This document shows, piece by piece, positions 35,191-47,885 of a stretch of DNA of 64,000 nt. Each line of letters opens with the position of its first letter. Position 1 is the stretch's first letter. The notes under the pieces were generated by a model, which searched no databases, had not been told where the DNA came from, and saw only the letters and a program-made list of their open reading frames with translations. A program made the translations under genes and the position numbers. Source of the DNA: Sipunculus nudus. Taxonomy: Eukaryota > Annelida > Sipuncula > Golfingiida > Sipunculidae. The stretch covers positions 10,725,508 through 10,789,507 of the forward strand of contig CM049313.1 in NCBI GenBank assembly GCA_026874595.1. Direction: 5' to 3'.

Positions 35191-37254
35191 ATAGACACAC
35201 CTGGACTGTGTTGACTCACACAGCTAAAAAAAACAGGTGAATTGAAAACAAAGCCCATGTGTAGGGGTTGGTTCCTTGAAAAAACTGTGTTAAGATATAA
35301 TATTCAAATAATATGGAATAATCTGGATATATTATTGATCATGATTATATACTTTTAAGTGGGATGTGTAGAATGGATTCAGCAAAGTTTAGAAATTATT
35401 ATGTCGTTACAATCTTAATGTTAAATTGAACATTATTTCGATCCATAGTAATCTGTCACATAAAACATATAATATACAAAAATCATGTTGGGTCTTTCGA
35501 AACCTTAGGACATCACATTTTCGAAATCGGTCTTTTGGCGAATTTACTCAAAAGGAAAGTTACAGGTACAGACCACGGTTTGTAAAATATGCGCGCATGT
35601 TGTGCATGTGTGTAGGGGTGCATGGCGAATAAAAAAAAATATTTTTGTAAAACAGATATTCGGTTAAACAATGAATTAACCAATAATTATTGTAACATGT
35701 ATCCGGTATATATTGTTAAATAGTAACGGTTATCAGGTTCATGCATATTGCGCCCGTATATATAGGAATTATCCGTGACGCGAATTACTTTACTGTTTCT
35801 GGATAGACATTTCGATTGTTGAACATAAACGCAATAATAGTGGTGTTTATTATCTCGTTACTGGTATTTGTGTAGACATAGCCGTGTTGAATTGAATTTT
35901 ACATCACTGTGTTCCTCCATGAACACTGGGCAGTATCGGAGGTCGTTATAGGCGACAGGGTCTATATACACTGCTTTGGAGTAGAGTTAACGTGACGTGG
36001 AAGACGGGCCACTTGACCATGTGTTTGACCACCTGACCTCCCTGAGAACTCTTGATTAGAGCAGCCGTAGCATAAGGTGGACGGGTATTTCCATGCTTTT
36101 GTCATTAACGAAAGGTAGGTTACAGTCTGACATATTTAAAATAACGAAAAAAGTCCTTAAAATATAAAGGATATTGTAGTTATGCATAAAAGTATTTAAA
36201 TCCTTAATTTGATTAGAATCCAAATGATCTATTTAAACCTGTAAGAATATAAAAAGTAGATATTTTATTGTTCAACATGCAGCTCCAAAAGTTTTTTAAA
36301 GGTTTTATCAATTAGAAATATATATTTGCATACTTTTTATAGAATTGCGTGAAAAGTCATAATTAAACACATACACTCGTCACCAAATGCTATTACAGCA
36401 TTACAGGACATTTGGTAAAATCTGGCTAGTGCCGATGAAAGTTAATAAAAGTAGTTTTTGGTTGCTCTACCCAACCCTTCCTCAGTTCGCATCATGTTTC
36501 GGATCAACACCAAATCAAATCGATTTTTCATTAGCCCATTCGTTAAATGCCCTGAAAATTCCATTAGATTTCGTTCATAATTATGAGTTATGTTGTAAAC
36601 AAGCACACACACACACACGAAGACGGGCGGGGATGAACGCATACCCACCCAGCGGAGGTAATAAGGCCGCATATATATATAGGTTTACTAACATGACTGC
36701 TGATGTGAAAGGTTTTATGGGGATACGTGTAGGGAAAGATTAGTATGATGAAGACATAAAACGTTTGAATTAAAGCGTTACCTGAGTAAAATTTATTTAT
36801 TGATATTACAAATAGAAAACTTAGTACAAAGCAGTGCAATATAAGAGATTAATTTATTAAAAGGCAAAATAAACAAAAAGTGAGGCCAGTAAAATTCTTG
36901 AAAGGCCGATAAATTTTCTGCCCTGCCAGCCCCAGTAAGTCCAGTGGAAAATGCCTTCATCTTCGAGCCCAGGTATAATCATGTATATGCGCAGGAAGGA
37001 TGTTAATCATGTTCGGTACTGGTATTATTAACGAGCATGTAACGCCGAAATATTGGATCCGTCCAGAAATGTTGTCTGGGATTCCCTTAAGAGATGCTAA
37101 GATGTTAAAGAGTCATTCTTTAATTTCTAAGATATTTATCCTGTATTATATCAGTTATACTTTGTTTCGAGACAACAAATTCAACAGTCTACACTTGTCT
37201 TATCGCTGTGTGACCTGACCGTCAACTGTCCTGTTCCTCGTGCACGCAACCATA
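35191..37254. other. No gene confirmed; possible transcribed leader at 35755-36114
   Basis: CCCGTATATATAGG near 35755 resembles a TATA box, and about 350 bp later GAAAG-GTAGGT resembles a donor. No start codon with a convincing peptide lies between, so this is only a candidate 5' leader. The rest is AT-rich. Confidence 0.2.
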
Positions 37255-37390
37255 TGTCACTTTCTCATTTAGTCTCTTACACGTGCACAAGGTGGCGCTC
37301 CACAGCCCCCAGCGGGTTAGACTGGTACCCTGCTCTATAATGGCCCTCAGCCAGGCATAGAGACAGGCGTACAACGCCATCTTAAGTACT
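37255..37390 (-). promoter_or_regulatory. Promoter-like module copy (CTCF-like, YY1-like)
   Basis: The minus strand reads TAAGATGGCGTTGTACGCC, GAGCAGGGTACCAGTCTA, CTGGGGGCTGTGGAGCGCCA and GTGTAAGAGACTAAATG. These words recur at 37783-37815 and 43980-44095. GATGGCG resembles the YY1 core, and AGGTGGCGCTCC on the plus strand resembles a CTCF/dCTCF core. Confidence 0.4.
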
Positions 37391-37779
37391 CTCAGTTGCA
37401 ACTCCTGGCTTACCTATAGACTGGTTCCAACTTCAGTATGCACGCTCATACCGATTATCATGGACGTTCACGCGATCCTGGTTCATTATCCGTGAAGATT
37501 CCTTATAAAATAACTTTCTTTAGTTATTTCTAGTTTTCAAATATTGAAGAATGAGTTGTTGCACAAAAATTGAATGATGGATGCATAGATAATAAGATAT
37601 ACTGAATCTTTGATTTTCCACTGTACGTAGCAGTGATTTATTATTAATATCTATTAATCTAATCATTAATGTCACATTTAATATACAGCCAACTTTTTTT
37701 AACTTCTTTGAGCAAACGAAATGCTTATTTTTATCATATATAATGTATACTGGAGTTGGTACCAGTCTGCCAAGAGTAC

Positions 37780-38160
37780 AAAAGATGGCGTTGTACGCCC
37801 GTCTCTATGATTGGCCTAGCCTCTTCCACAGGCTCCGACAGAGCCTGTGGATAGGGAATGAAAGGCATTCGCTGATTGGCCAGATTTACGGAATTTTCTC
37901 ATTGGGCAATCCCGGGAAAGCCCTTGTTTGCTCTGTCAATAAACACGCGCACATGGTGCTGGCTGTCAGCTGACGAGTACTTCACAGGGATCTTTTAACC
38001 ATCGGGGTCCATATTGTAAAGACAACCGCTAATTATTACGGAAGCAAAATGTCATCTATATTGGAAAAGGACACGAAGTGGGATATGCATATATGTCAAA
38101 CCTTAGGCTAAACAGAATGTCGGTGTGCTCCTAAGGCTTCAAGGCTTGTCGTCAGGGTAA
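37780..38160 (+). promoter_or_regulatory. CCAAT/YY1-like promoter module with a possible first exon
   Basis: AAAGATGGCGTTGTACGCCC is followed by three inverted CCAAT-type words (ATGATTGGCC, TGATTGGCC, CATTGGGC) and then a short leader. It continues to GTCGTCAGG-GTAAGT at about 38155, a good donor. Such clustering is typical of TATA-less promoters. No downstream coding exon was identified. Confidence 0.35.
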
Positions 38161-38399
38161 GTCGTGAAGTGTTTATTTCTGACAAACAACCCATTGCCTG
38201 AGGTTTGTCAAAATGTGTGGGACAACATTAGCCCTAGACAAAACGAATCACTTAGGAAGAACAAAATTTACCATATTTTTTCAAAATCCTTTAAGATTTC
38301 AATCATAATTCTTTTTATAATGCCTGTATATATATTTTATAGTGTCAAGTTCTTTATAAATAAATTCACCGGGTGTTACTTTACTGGGCCTTAGATCCA

Positions 38400-38400
<1 letters not shown>

Positions 38401-38458
<58 letters not shown>

Positions 38459-38461
38459 TAA

Positions 38462-38507
<46 letters not shown>
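38401..38507. repeat. Double (TA)n run
   Basis: TA runs at 38401-38451 and 38469-38507 with an AATAAA-containing break. Confidence 0.95.
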
Positions 38508-38510
<3 letters not shown>

Positions 38511-41500
38511 AAGAATAGGTATGTATGTATGTATACTAGTATATATTCTGCCGGTTAAGTGACTCGTGTAACAGGATGAATGTATAATTTCATTATATGA
38601 CCTGGTGTTTTATGACACTTGGCACAAAGATTCATATATTTTAACTCATATTTCATACATTGTGTAATATACATTCCAGGTATCATGCCATAACCTTATA
38701 ACAAATAATTCAAAAACTAAAATATATATTTGTCATATAAATATGTGCAGTATTTCTGATTTATCAATGAAAAAAGCCGTTCAATAAATAAATATACTTG
38801 AATAAAATTGAGGTACTAAAATCAAAAACATTAGAAAAGAAAATACAGACATGTTAGATTAGAAGACAAATGATGCAACTTTGTTGCAGCAAATAAAAAT
38901 AATTGTGAAAGTTTGAGTTTTGTCCAACATTGTTTTATGAAGGAGAGACATTTGTTCAAGGCTAAATTAGATTTTCAGTGCTTAAAAAGTCAAACAGATG
39001 TAACTGGTCCGATATGAATAAAATTTTAACTTGGGGACAAGTCTATATCTAAGACAAAGATATCTTAAGAGGATCATCTGTCATATATTTTAATGTGAAA
39101 AGATATGGCATTAATGCTCGCAGTTCAGTTACATCTTTTTAAAATAATACCAGCTACACTGTGTATTACTAGGGTGCATGTATTTGATCATCTCCAGTTG
39201 GATATAGAGGTGTGCTCAGATAAAGAATATTGCAGTGCAGTATAACTTCTATAGGCATAATTTCTTTGGTTAAATGCTATAATGCTAAAGATTTATTAGC
39301 ATGTGCTTGATAAAACTGCATTCACTCTTGCATCAATTCTGTTTATTATTTTTGGTCATATATGTTTCTTGGAAGAAAATGCAATATACTGGTAATGTTT
39401 ATGATATATGTTCAGTATTAAAGATCAGTTGAGGTTCAACCTAGTGTCCGTCTCTTTCATTGCTTCCTTGAACATTTGTGCACATGTTCTCTCTCTCTCT
39501 CTCACACACACACACACTCACACACCCTCACACACACACACACACACACACATATGACTATCGGTTTATATTTTGGGCTGCATGTAATGGTGCATCAAAT
39601 AATTTACTGAATCAAAGCCAGTCAACCAGCACTGAAGGGCTCACTTAATTTAATTTATTGCATTTACAGTAATATCCATGTCCTTTTGATCTCTAGGTGA
39701 TACCTAAGGACATAAGATGTACATATAAATGGTGTAGTGGAGATTATTGTTTGAAAAGGAAAGTCACCTGTCACATATTTTATGTGAGGGCAATAAACAG
39801 TAGTATATTCAGGGTAGCCATTTGACCTAGGTAAAACCTATTTTACCCAATCCAGTGGATAAAACCTGGGTTAAAAGTATTTTTCCTAGGTTTTACCCAT
39901 TATATACCCCAGGTTTTTGCCCAGTATATTAGAATATTTTTTTAAAGAATAGCTTCTTTTGAATTGGTCAAAAGAAGTTAAGCACACATTTTGAGAACAT
40001 AGGTAGCTAAGCCAAGTGGCTCTGACCACATCATCCCTGTCTAAAAGAAGCTATTTGCACCCATTTGCTGCTTGCACTTTAACTCATGTTGGGTTGCGTG
40101 TACAAAGCACATCACTCTGAATAATATAAATTAGTGGTAAAACCAATTCTGAAGAATAACTTTGTAAAACCTATTTAACCTAAACTGGGATTTTTTTTGC
40201 TACTGACATGCTCCTATATATAGCAGGGTACATCTCAATAGCTGATCACTATATATTCAGCTGTAAATAAAGAACATGCTGTTGTACTACTAGTAATTTC
40301 GGGACTAGTGCTGTTCTAAAATTTAAAGTTTTAGTTCCAGAAGGATACTGAAGAAGCACCCATATGTCCATGACAAAATAAATTCATTTCATCAGTCACT
40401 AAATTTTTGGCTTTGGTATAAGTTTCCAAACATGTTATATACTTATATGATTTGTACAGCACATATTGTGTGAGCTGGTCTGAATCTGACATATAATCAT
40501 TAGTTTTAATTTTATCAAATTGATATGACCACTATATAAATATAATACAAAATCAGTTGTATATCAGCACAGACTTTATTTTTTCCAACCTTGACCTGTA
40601 TCATATTCCCTGTCAGCATTAAAACAACTTACAAGTATTTCTCTGAGAAGAATTTACAGCTGTGCCTAAGGAACCATAGTTTTTAAAACCTGTTTTTTTT
40701 TTTAATTTTGAAAAAAAAATTGTTGAAATGGTTTCCTCTGAGTATGTAACATGGCATTGTTGGCATATCTGTAGCCTTGCCTTCATGATCAGACACTTAA
40801 TGGAATTTTATTGGACCATCTCTAATCGAAATCAAATGTGACATTGTAGGATTTTACCCAGAATAAAAATACAACAACAAAGTATTTAAAGTTTTAATTC
40901 AACAAAAATGTTAGAAAGGTCTCAAATGTATGATTTTAGTGTGTCCAGCTGAGTATACTGCCAGTCTTTGGGAAGCCTCTTAGAAAAGAGACGGTAACTG
41001 TAGCCGCCCCCCCCCCCCCCCCAGTTCTCTCCCCTTATTGTATACCCTGGTGAAAGAGCCATGGTAATGAAAAAAGTGAATACTTGCTATGTGTTAGTCT
41101 ATGTGATTCATATGTTAAGGTATAGCTCTGCTGCATTAATAAATTACTTGCATTTTTTTAGGTGAAAGTTAAAAGCACAAACCTATAAACCTTGATTTGC
41201 ACACTAATAAATTTTCAATGTGGATTTAATGTGAAAAAAAATCCAATTGCAACTTAGCCCACAACATGTGGAAGCAAAATGTCCTGTAGTTTTGCAGGAA
41301 AAAAAACAATTAAGATGACTGTTACATGTAGGAGAAAATTGTTTAAGGACAGCATTTACATTGTGCCAATTACATGTATATGATTGCACAGTTTGAACAA
41401 GACAGTGGTCAAATACTATGCAGACACATAGACATATGATCATTCTAGTCATGGGAAGAACTATTTAGATATCTAAATAATGTTAATACATATAACAAAT

Positions 41501-41919
41501 CCTTAATAAAACATGGATACAAGCACAGATCTTCTTCTATGGTAAAATATATACTTATGCAAGTCCACAAGGTCCAACAAAAATACTAATTTAAATATAG
41601 GAATAGGTAAGGGGGATACCAATAATAAAGACCAGATTTGCTTAAAAACAAAGAGTCCATACCAGGTCTATTTAACTTTACATTTTATTTCACTCATTGT
41701 TGTCGTTTAACCATAAGAACATAAGTTTTTTTTTCAAATCAGGCACCTGATAAAAAGTAATAAGTAGATAAGCTTACACATGCCAGGCTGTTGCCTATTA
41801 TCTGTGTATTTCAGTCTTGTGTATTTCTGTAATTATTTATATATAATGAAAAGTTGATATCTAAAGACAGATGATTTGCATTTCCTACCATGGGGGTTCA
41901 TGGTTCAGTGATGAAGTCA
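38508..41919. other. Long AT-rich interval without recognised gene
   Basis: Contains a CT/CA microsatellite at about 39494-39553 and a cluster of GGTTTTACCC / GGGTTAAAA / GTAAAACC words at 39825-39915. A poly-C run lies near 41009-41022. I saw no exon with both splice sites and a believable peptide. Confidence 0.45.
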
Positions 41920-42200
41920 AGTCCACACCATCCAAGTCCAAGTGTAAGAGTCCAGGTCACTCAAGTCCAAGTCCAAATCTGATTCCTTAAGGTTCAAGTC
42001 TAATCTGAGTCCTTCAGATTCAAGTCCAAGTACACCTCCTTTATGTCAGAGTCATTTTGAACACGAGTCCAAGTCCAACATCATTGAGTCTGAGCCATTT
42101 GGAACACCAGACCAAGTCCACCTAAAAATCTCGCCTGAGTCATTGGAACACGAGTCCAACTTCTTCGAGCCTGAGTCATTTGGAACATGAGTCCAAATTT
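41920..42200 (+). repeat. Degenerate AGTCCA-type minisatellite
   Basis: AAGTCCAAGT, GAGTCCAGGTCACTCAAGTC, GAGTCCTTCAGATTCAAGTC and similar words recur. A second patch lies at 42675-42775. Non-coding. Confidence 0.75.
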
Positions 42201-42480
42201 GACACAAATTTTCTTATTAAAAAATCTTTGAAAAGGATATTTGAGATAATCATGCAAATTTTATTAATTTTCAAGTGTGCTTTATTTGAATTTTAATTTC
42301 ATTTAACTCCTGATACAGAGCTAAAACTTGATATGATTTGTCTTATTTTTGTTTAATATTCATTAACCCATTGCACAATCTTAACATAATATGTGACAGA
42401 GTTTTCTTTTTTTATTGGACTCAACAGGGGAGGTTCCATGATTTAGAAAAGTGGAGTCCAACCCAGCTAGGATGACTAAT

Positions 42481-42625
42481 GAAAACCCTTAAAATAAGGT
42501 CCCCAGGGCAGGTAAAATAGGGGATCCAGGCCAGAAATGTTGTCTGAAACCCTTAAAAAAGGTTGCGGCATATGAAAAAAAGGAGGGGGGGGGTCCTGAC
42601 CTCTGGATCCCCTCAATCTGCTTCT
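42481..42625 (-). repeat. Dispersed G/C-tract repeat, minus copy
   Basis: Reverse-complement relative of 16965-17158, sharing GCCGCAACCTTTTTTAAGGG-like sequence and the terminal GGATCC region. It is embedded between two AGTCC-rich patches. Confidence 0.65.
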
Positions 42626-42779
42626 GCTTGTGATGGACTCTGACTGATTTCTTGAATTCTTTAATAATTAAACCTGAGAGTCTAAGTACAAGTCCAAGTT
42701 CAAGATCTTCGCGTCCAAGTTTAAGTCCTAAAAAAGTGAACTCAGGTCTGAACTGGAGTCCAAGTCAAGACTTATATTG

Positions 42780-43462
42780 TACAACACTGCCAAGTTCAGC
42801 CAGTAATTTATTAATTCTCATTCAAAGTTTAAGACCCCTCATTCTGTAAGAGATGATATTAAAGTTCATGTGCATTACATAAAATAAATATGATATGGTT
42901 ATATTGTATGATTATCATGTATTGTTAAAAATAGGGATATTAATAGAATGTATTCATGAAATACTAATAATGATAAAACAAAGAAATAAATCTGGGGAAG
43001 TTTATTTATGAACCCAGCATGACTTAAACATGACAGGGTTTTCTCTGATTTAATATGTCTTTTTATAATAAAAACAAGATATTTGTTGAACACAATTTTT
43101 CATATATTAGGTCATACTAATTATTGTTGATTGCATGTATATTTATATCAAAAGGTGAAATATATACCACCAATGATTGAACTGCATTATCTTTTATATT
43201 TTCGGCTAATGTGTTGTTTTAATGAATTAGCACTCTTTAAACATTTAGGGTAATAAGGGAGTTACACATGTCACAATAATAATTTGTTGTTAAAAAACAT
43301 AAAAATTTAATCCAATATGCAAAACAATAAAAAAAAAATAAAACAAAATGTGAATCATTTATAAATATGTTGTTGTATCAAAATATCACATAATAATATA
43401 TGTTCATTTGGCTCAAAACTTTGGCATTTTATCACATTGCCTACATTGTATAAAAACATTTG

Positions 43463-43495
<33 letters not shown>

Positions 43496-43859
43496 CAACC
43501 AAAGAAAAGGGGGCGTGGCACTAAGAAAATTTTCTGGGAAGAAAAACTTACAGGTATAATACTGCCCCTTCTGAACATAAAGTACCTTTTAAATAGTTTA
43601 ATTGTTAAAAAGCAAAACTTGGTCGTACTTTGATATTTTAATTATTAATTGATAACAGTCTGGCACACGAAGCATACTAGGCAAAACTACACACGTGTCA
43701 CATGGACTTGAGCGATATCAGAAAGAGCAACGTTTAATACAGTATATAATTTTGAATGCATATGTGGTACACTTATGATTGATAATCAGAAGCTGCAATA
43801 ACCTCGGTTTATGCGGTAGGACAATGACACAGCGTCAGTTATCCTAATTTGAGTGACTT
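42780..43859. other. AT-rich, no gene recognised
   Basis: Includes a C-run followed by a short CA repeat at about 43466-43494. No supportable exon. Confidence 0.4.
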
Positions 43860-43924
43860 TTGATGGAGAAAATGTGTTTCGTGCCCATGACTCGCTTGCA
43901 GCTGTACCTGAACGGAATCGCGTA

Positions 43925-44185
43925 CCACGCATGCGCAGCTTTAACTCGTCTGAATAGATACGGGCGGAATCCCAGGCCCAAAATGGTCTCCGTTTACAGA
44001 CCCACTGGGGGCTTGCGGAGCGCCACCGTGTGTCTGTGTAAGAGACTATGATTGGCCTAGAGCAGCGGTGTCATAATAGAGCGGGGTACCAGTCTACCAG
44101 CGGGTCTGTTATTGGACGCCATTTTTTCAGTCACTTAAAAAAAGGATTTCCCATTTGGCATGCGCATGAAATTACTGGAGCAAGG
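43925..44185 (+). promoter_or_regulatory. NRF1/CCAAT/YY1-like promoter module
   Basis: ACGCATGCGCAG (NRF1-like) is followed by ACTGGGGGCTTGCGGAGCGC, GTGTAAGAGACTATGATTGG, AGCGGGGTACCAGTCTACCA and GTTATTGGACGCCATTTTTT (CCAAT plus a canonical YY1 core on the minus strand). A second CATGCGCATG follows. It shares blocks with 37255-37390 (complemented) and 37783-37815. No downstream exon was assigned. Confidence 0.4.
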
Positions 44186-44487
44186 CGGCATGTGCCCTGT
44201 TACTTCGTGTTAGGAATAATCGGGTTGTAAAGTTTTGTGGTTTTATTTACGTTCTGCATTCTGGTATTCTTCAACTCACGCTTCCATGCACTCACACAGG
44301 TTTGTGGCGCTTGTGGCACACAACCACAACACACTAATTCGGTACTTAAGGAACCATTTTTTATTCTTCTCGTTTCCAGTATATAACAAAGATGTCCATA
44401 CACAGAAACCGTCCTAGGTGCCGAGTCGCCAAAAAGGGATCCGTCCCACCCATAATTATACTCTTGCTTTTGTTCTCTCTCTCATTG

Positions 44488-44489
<2 letters not shown>

Positions 44490-44548
<59 letters not shown>

Positions 44549-44754
44549 CACTGGAGGTTTAATTTTTCAATCGCCGAATTAAGGCGTAGAGCTTTTCCCT
44601 AGGTCACCACCTGTGACCAGAGGTACGAAATGGAAAGTCATTCATAATGGAGATCTTGCACAAACAGGAAAAGAAAGAAAATGAAGAAAGGTCTTATCAG
44701 GTGCAGATAAAGTATGGGTTCAGCGGGCGCGAGCCCCCGTCAGCCCCCTTTTAC

Positions 44755-44834
<80 letters not shown>
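44490..44834. repeat. Two long (TA)n runs
   Basis: TA runs at 44490-44545 and 44759-44834 flank ~210 bp of unassigned sequence. Confidence 0.95.
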
Positions 44835-44836
<2 letters not shown>

Positions 44837-44964
44837 TTAAATCCCGTTTAAGATATCATTATCGACAAAACCCCTATATTTAAATCAATCAAAAAGTGGT
44901 TTATGTTCAAACTATAGTACAGGGCCTAGCTCTGAAGAGACATAGGTGCTATATTTATTTTGGG

Positions 44965-45090
44965 TAAATATCGCGTTTCCCCGCGAACTTTTCGTATTCC
45001 CTCGCGATCATTTCCCGTTCTCTCGCGATCTTTTCGCGATGGGTCGCGATCATTTCGCGTTCCCTTGCGATGTTTTCCCCTTCCTTTGCG
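44965..45090. repeat. TCGCGA-rich degenerate repeat
   Basis: TCGCGATC and TTTCGCG words recur every ~20 bp (CCCTCGCGATCATTTCCCG, TCTCGCGATCTTTTCGCGAT, GGGTCGCGATCATTTCGCG). It is CpG-dense in an AT-rich setting, about 250 bp before the paralogous EF-hand first exon. Confidence 0.8.
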
Positions 45091-45336
45091 TTCTCCCTTC
45101 AGGAGCTCCGTAAATTAGATCCCGTAAAGTTCACATCATTTAAATTTGGTACAGTGATCGTTCTGATGGTATACATTACTTTTCGCTCATTTCCGCTCAT
45201 TTTCAAATGAACGTTTTAAAGGTACGCTATTTGAGACAGTTAGTCACTTTTTAGTGGGCTTATATTAAACTACATAACAATATATATATAAAAGACTTGT
45301 GTAACCCATCCTGTCATATGCTTGTTTAGTTTCAGT

Positions 45337-45458
45337 ATGTACGTCGGTTTGTACGTGATCACTCTCCTGTTGCCGTTGACGTTGTCTCTACAGGATCCTG
45401 ACCAGGAAAGTGAGCCAGACAACACTCTCAGGGACCCAGAGTTTGTCCACAACAAAGA
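45337..45458 (+). CDS. First exon of an MCFD2-like paralogue
   Basis: ATG opens a clear signal peptide (GLYVITLLLPLTLS), followed by QDPDQESEPDNTLRDPEFV and HNKE, ending in a donor GA-GTAAGG. The exon has the same design as exon 1 of the 28.5 kb gene: signal peptide, acidic linker, DxxFV motif (DSAFV versus DPEFV). Both use phase 2 with the splice after GA. EF-hand exons that should follow were not found in the remaining 18.5 kb, which contains large repeat insertions. They may lie beyond the window or be lost. It is either a tandem paralogue with a giant first intron or a truncated copy. Confidence 0.6.
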
Positions 45459-47570
45459 GTAAGGAAAAAGAGTAACAGAGAGCACAGAAAGCAAAATCTT
45501 TATGTTAATGTTACCTAAAATTTACTACGGCAGCCGTGAGACGTGTAGCCAACCGTTCCCCTTGTCGTCACACACTGTCCATGGTTTACTCCGGACAGCA
45601 CTGTCCCCCTGGTGGACTCTACAGAAAACACTGTCTCGGACTGAGACTAAGATGAGGCTGAAATATCGCCGATGTCGTCCCTGATGTGTCCCGATGAGAC
45701 ATCAACATAATGTCGGGTAACATCAGAACAACTCCGGGTTACGTGTGTAATCATGCCATAAATATATTATAATATAATTATTATGTAATCAATTAATATT
45801 GCTTTAATATCAACACATTCACTTATATGGGTAATATCTATGTATTTTATGTAGCCTTTGTGCATTTGTCTGGCGCGGCCTGAGTAGTTTCGAATGCATG
45901 TTTAAATAAATGAGCTGCAAACAAAAGCAGAATGGTTATTGACCCTAGGCAGTCTAGGCTGGTCGGATGAGGTTTCTTCATTCACAAGGTCCTGGGGAAA
46001 AACAAGCCAACTGATTATACAAATTCCATGGTTGCTTGGAACCGTTTTGCTACAGAATCGTGTTATTATAGAACTCATATATCTACTAATGATCTTCATC
46101 TAACGGGAGCCAATGAAGCCTGATAAACCAATTGTAAGAAATTCCAGCTACCACCCCTGTCAGTATAGTGGACTAACCCCGAGCACCCCTATAGGAGAAA
46201 TAGGCTGCCCTCAGGGCATAGCCAATCAGATCCATTTTGCACATCTTTGCTACTTACTACTGGCACGGACCTTCAAGTCCTTTTTTTTTTATCTGAAGTC
46301 AGTCATAATCATTGTTTGATTGGTTTTATCACAGTAAGCATGCGATTTCAGTAAAGTATAATATTCCTTGGCGGTTTTACACCGGATGCGACCGAACGAA
46401 TGTGACACGAACAAATATTTCTGTCGTTCCGACTAAAATTCTGTCGCATCCGAAATTTGATTCACACCAAATCCGAACGATAGTTTTGGTTTACGACCGA
46501 GGAATCTTCTTCTCCGAAATTCGTAATGGACAGATATTTGAGCAATACATCGGATGCACTGGCCATATATATACACCTATACAAAAATGTCGAATATTTC
46601 TGAACGTGTAAATTGATTTTCAAATCAATTTGTAATTAATGATTATTAATAATAATAAAGTTTTTATCTCTGAGTGTACTGACTGTATAATTGAAAATAA
46701 TATTTACCACTTACTCGACCAAGATTCCCATTTCAACATGGCTTTTAAAATTATTGCGCAAACCTCTTGTTTCAAGAGAACGGATTCCACTTTAACTGCT
46801 GCATTTCAAGTTAAATCAAAGTTTGAATCACTAATTAAGGTTGATTTATATTTCATTTTCAAATCTGCCAATATGATTTTGAACTGTCTGCGCACAGCTA
46901 TGAAACTTCTGTACTATGATAATAATACAAATTACACATGAAAAAAGTTATTGTTCCATGATTTTTTTCTATATTTACCGCCGATCATTTTATTGGTAAT
47001 GAACAGCAAGTCCTGGATAATGTCCCTAATTTGTGTTCATATCGCTTACACAGCTGACTTATATTCAGGGGCGTCAATATAGGGGGGGGGGGGGAAGGCT
47101 AGGTGGGATGATCAATGTAATCATCCGTCCCCCTTTCAGAGAATAGCTTTAATATATTGCAGATAATATATTAGGCCTAAGAATTAGAATTTACCCTGAA
47201 ATATTACATCTAAGCCTGGTTTAAAAGTCTGTTTTGTCCCCGATTGAAAATTAAAATAAGTGGCCAAACGACGATTGAAATCCCTTTTGATTAAAATAGA
47301 ATCCCCCCCCCCCAAGGAAATTTTCATATTATATAAAAAGAAGTCTGATTTAAATGGAAAAACCATTGGAGCTAAAAATGTTATAAATTTCTGTTTAAAT
47401 CAAATAAATTTGATTGAAATAAAAGTAATCTCTGTTTTTATATTTTTATCACATAATTTTAAAACAGTGGACAAAGAAACAAAACTACTTTATTGTACAG
47501 TATTACATATATATCAAATAGGTAACGTACAAATGAACCAGTCTGGTTATAAATATTCCACACTCTTAAA
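45459..47570. other. No gene recognised; small inverted repeat near 46383-46452
   Basis: CGGATGCGAC (46383-46392) and GTCGCATCCG (46443-46452) form an inverted pair within a CGAAC-rich patch. The rest is AT-rich with poly-G near 47082-47094. Open frames lack domains. Confidence 0.4.
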
Positions 47571-47885
47571 ACACTTCGGTTAAATTTAACCGAAAAAACA
47601 TTTGATTTCAACCGATTCAATCGTTCTACATGCATCCAACCGATTAAACGGTTGACATAACCGATTTACAATCGGTAGGCTGCTCAACCGATTGAAACGG
47701 TTAAAGTTTAACCGATATTTCAGTTATAAACAACTGATTTAATCGGTTGAGTATAACCGATTTTATATAACCGCTTTTCATCGGTTACTCTTGACCGGTT
47801 ACAAACAACCGATATATTCGGTTAATTTTAACCGATTTATAAATAACCGGTTTTGGTTAGTTAATCTTGACCGGTTGGAAAAAGA
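47571..47885. repeat. Dense AACCG/CGGTT inverted-motif cluster
   Basis: Over ~315 bp, AACCG or CGGTT occurs roughly every 10-15 bp in alternating orientation (CGGTTAAATTTAACCG, AACCGATTAAACGGTT, AACCGATTTACAATCGGT, TCAACCGATTGAAACGGTTA). Several form full inverted pairs. It is non-coding and not a simple head-to-tail tandem. Confidence 0.9.

Noticed and set aside
36387-36743. 118-codon plus-strand frame
   Set aside because: It begins in AT-rich DNA and includes a CA microsatellite. No domain, splice partner or composition supports coding.
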